64,000 bases of DNA from CAWKMN01 sp963850765 (GTDB taxonomy: Bacteria; Chloroflexota; Anaerolineae; Aggregatilineales; Aggregatilineaceae): the NCBI GenBank assembly GCA_963850765.1, contig CAWKMN010000006.1, forward strand, positions 62,001 to 126,000, given 5' to 3'. The position numbers and the translations under genes were made by a program. Under the pieces are notes generated by a model. That model did not search any database, was not told the DNA's origin, and worked only from the letters and a program-made list of their open reading frames with translations. Within the stretch, counting starts at the first letter, position 1; each line of letters starts with the position of its first letter. Positions 62,508 to 64,000 of this stretch are shown here, piece after piece.

Positions 62508-62536
62508 AGGTAAAATTCCCTTAAATCAGGTAAAAT
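62508..62536. promoter_or_regulatory. Direct repeats between DUF47 and PiT genes, Pho-box-like
   Basis: AGGTAAAAT at 62508-62516 and 62528-62536, exactly 20 bases apart (two helical turns). The spacing suits a dimeric regulator on one face of DNA; TAAAAT may double as a -10 box. Confidence 0.5.
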
Positions 62537-62543
62537 AATTTTA

Positions 62544-63584
62544 ATGTTGATTGGTTCTCCGTGCCAGAACGCATCCGAAGGGATCGTCCGTTTGTCGATT
62601 GAGGCAATCTTACTTATTCTGATCGCACTGGTATTCGGTTTTTACAATGGCCTGCATGACTCCTCTAACGTCGTCGCGACAGTGATCTCAACCCGCGCGC
62701 TCAGCCCGCGTCGCGCCCTGTGGATGGCCGCCGTGGCGAACGCCGTCGGGCCGGTGATATTTGGAGTGGCCGTGGCGACGACAATTGGGGATGAAGTGGT
62801 CGCCAAAGAGGCCGTGACGTTGGCCGTGGTGTATGCATCCCTGCTGGCGGCGATTGGCTGGAATATCGCGACTCTCATGTTCGGCATCCCATCCAGCACG
62901 TCCCACGCGCTGATCGGCGGCATCGTGGGCGCAGTTTGGGCCGGGTTTGGCTTCGACGCGATCGAGCCGGCTGGTCTGACGAAAATCCTGATCGCGCTGT
63001 TCGTATCACCCATTCTCGGCGGACTGGCGGGATACTGGCTGGTCAAGCTGCTGTTCTTTCTGGCGCGCGGTGCGTCGCCTCGCATCAACGTATGGTTCAA
63101 GCGTGGGCAGCTTGTCACGGCGACCACACTCGCCGTGTCGCACGGCTCCAACGATGCTCAGAAAACAATGGGGATCATCGCGCTCGGTCTGGTCGCGACC
63201 GGCCACCTCGATACGTTTCATATTCCCATCTGGGTGATTCTGAGCAGCGCCGCCGCGATTGGCGCGGGCACGCTGTTCGGCGGCTGGAGCCTCATCCGCA
63301 CGCTGGGCCGGGGCTTTTACCGGGTGCGCCCCGTGCATGGGTTCAGCGCGCAGACGGCGTCGAGTCTGGTGATCCTGGGCGCGGCCCTGCTCGGCGGGCC
63401 GGTCAGCACCACGCATGTGGTGAGTTCCGCCATTGTCGGTGCGGGCAGCGCGGAGCGGGTGCAGAAGGTCCGCTGGGGCGTGGTACAGAGTATCGTGCTT
63501 TCGTGGTTCCTGACGATCCCGGCGGCGGCCGCCCTGGGTGCGCTGATCTATACGCTGGTCCACCGGATATTCCCCTCGGCGTGA
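62544..63584 (+). CDS. PiT-family inorganic phosphate transporter
   Basis: The protein has 346 residues from the ATG at 62544. The two PiT signatures are clear: GFYNGLHDSSNVVATVISTR near residue 35 and SHGSNDAQKTMGIIAL near residue 200, reflecting the internal duplication. Ten membrane helices are expected. It imports phosphate with a proton or as metal phosphate, at low affinity. The start has no clear ribosome site; a TTG 17 codons later (LSIEAILLILIALVFG) could be the true start. Confidence 0.92.
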   Translation: MLIGSPCQNASEGIVRLSIEAILLILIALVFGFYNGLHDSSNVVATVISTRALSPRRALWMAAVANAVGPVIFGVAVATTIGDEVVAKEAVTLAVVYASLLAAIGWNIATLMFGIPSSTSHALIGGIVGAVWAGFGFDAIEPAGLTKILIALFVSPILGGLAGYWLVKLLFFLARGASPRINVWFKRGQLVTATTLAVSHGSNDAQKTMGIIALGLVATGHLDTFHIPIWVILSSAAAIGAGTLFGGWSLIRTLGRGFYRVRPVHGFSAQTASSLVILGAALLGGPVSTTHVVSSAIVGAGSAERVQKVRWGVVQSIVLSWFLTIPAAAALGALIYTLVHRIFPSA

Positions 63585-63613
63585 TTGTCATCCCACCCCG
63601 CCGCGCGTATAAT
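63585..63613 (+). promoter_or_regulatory. Promoter of the lipoprotein gene
   Basis: TTGTCA (63585-63590), 17 bases, TATAAT (63608-63613). The -35 box directly follows the PiT stop codon. Confidence 0.7.
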
Positions 63614-63650
63614 CTGCGCGGTTTGGCCTTATCAGGGAGAACAGCAGCGG

Positions 63651-64000
63651 ATGAGACGATACGGGGTAGTCATTGGGGCATTGGTGGCCGGGTTGATCGT
63701 CGCGGCGTGCGGCAGCGATGATCCATCCGAGTCGCCCCGCCAGGGTGCAGAACTCTTCGCCATCACGTTTGATGAGGCGGGCGCGTGGGAAGAAGGCGCT
63801 TACTCTGACGATGAGAGCGGCACGATCTCCACGCTGGCGATCATGGATGGCCGCTACCAGATCGATCACCGCGCGGGGCGCAGCGCCTCCTTCACCTGGG
63901 GAGCAGGCGGCGAGCCGGTTGAGAACGTGGTGATCGAAGTCGAGGCAGAACAGCTCAGCAACGAAAACGACAACCTGTACGGCGTGATGTGCCGGCTCGC
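63651..64000 (+). CDS. Lipoprotein, 3' end cut off by the window
   Basis: The start is the ATG at 63651 with GGGAGA upstream. The lipoprotein signal is clear: MRRYGVVIGALVAGLIVAAC, cysteine 20 being the lipid-anchored residue after the AA pair. The visible mature part begins GSDDPSESPRQGAELFAITF, followed by strands (YQIDHRAGRSASFTWGAGGE), like a carbohydrate-binding or concanavalin-like sandwich. The reading frame continues past the right edge. No function can be given. Confidence 0.7.
   Translation, partial: MRRYGVVIGALVAGLIVAACGSDDPSESPRQGAELFAITFDEAGAWEEGAYSDDESGTISTLAIMDGRYQIDHRAGRSASFTWGAGGEPVENVVIEVEAEQLSNENDNLYGVMCRL

Overview
The window is a GC-rich bacterial chromosome segment with one to a few genes per operon, and no rRNA genes or complete insertion sequence. 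The mix of a CUT1 sugar ABC operon with GH2 and GH42 enzymes, an AcnA-type aconitase, a KimA-like permease, DUF47/PiT phosphate uptake, FeoABC, many short inverted-repeat elements and sulfotransferase-containing polysaccharide genes suggests a Chloroflexota (Anaerolineae-like) organism. This is an inference from gene content and style, not a phylogenetic result.

Layout. 1-7310 (minus): a contractile phage-tail module in the gene order of phage Mu (sheath, tube, frameshifting tail chaperone pair, a protein in the tape-measure slot, gpN-like, gpD, gpV, gp25, gpJ), cut by the left edge. No capsid genes lie upstream of the sheath, so it may be a headless tail-like particle. 7694-16494 (plus): LacI regulator, sugar-binding protein, two permeases, a secreted GH2 enzyme and a cytosolic GH42 beta-galactosidase, forming a galactoside capture and hydrolysis locus. 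17069-20446: an overlapping trio of DUF362 protein, membrane protein with a small-subunit-like tail, and GMC oxidoreductase. 20477-24826 (minus): fumarylacetoacetase-family hydrolase, orphan KdpE-like regulator and KimA-like potassium permease with a small membrane protein. 25350-27906 (minus): ECF sigma factor with putative membrane anti-sigma factor, and a secreted SH3b protein. 28081-31824: LysR regulator divergent from aconitase, with a well-formed regulatory region between them. 31957-36879 (minus): L,D-transpeptidase and a heterodimeric ABC exporter, both disturbed by frameshifts. 37191-46214: assorted small genes, MFS transporter, CoA-binding protein, flavodoxin-like protein, third ABC exporter, GNAT protein and MurJ. 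46486-49777: tRNA-Val and two signalling kinases. 50211-53051 (minus): feoABC. 53346-61566 (plus): Wzm/Wzt-type exporter, two sulfotransferases and several glycosyltransferases, several frameshifted. 61620-64000: tRNA-Arg, DUF47/PiT pair and a truncated lipoprotein gene.

Short inverted-repeat elements built on CCCTCTCC or AGGGGCGTATTG cores occupy many intergenic gaps. Two neighbouring genes have no stop codon where such an element sits. Single-base frameshifts cluster at 32.8-34.8 kb and 57.1-60.9 kb. They could be sequencing or assembly errors or real gene decay, and the sequence alone cannot decide.
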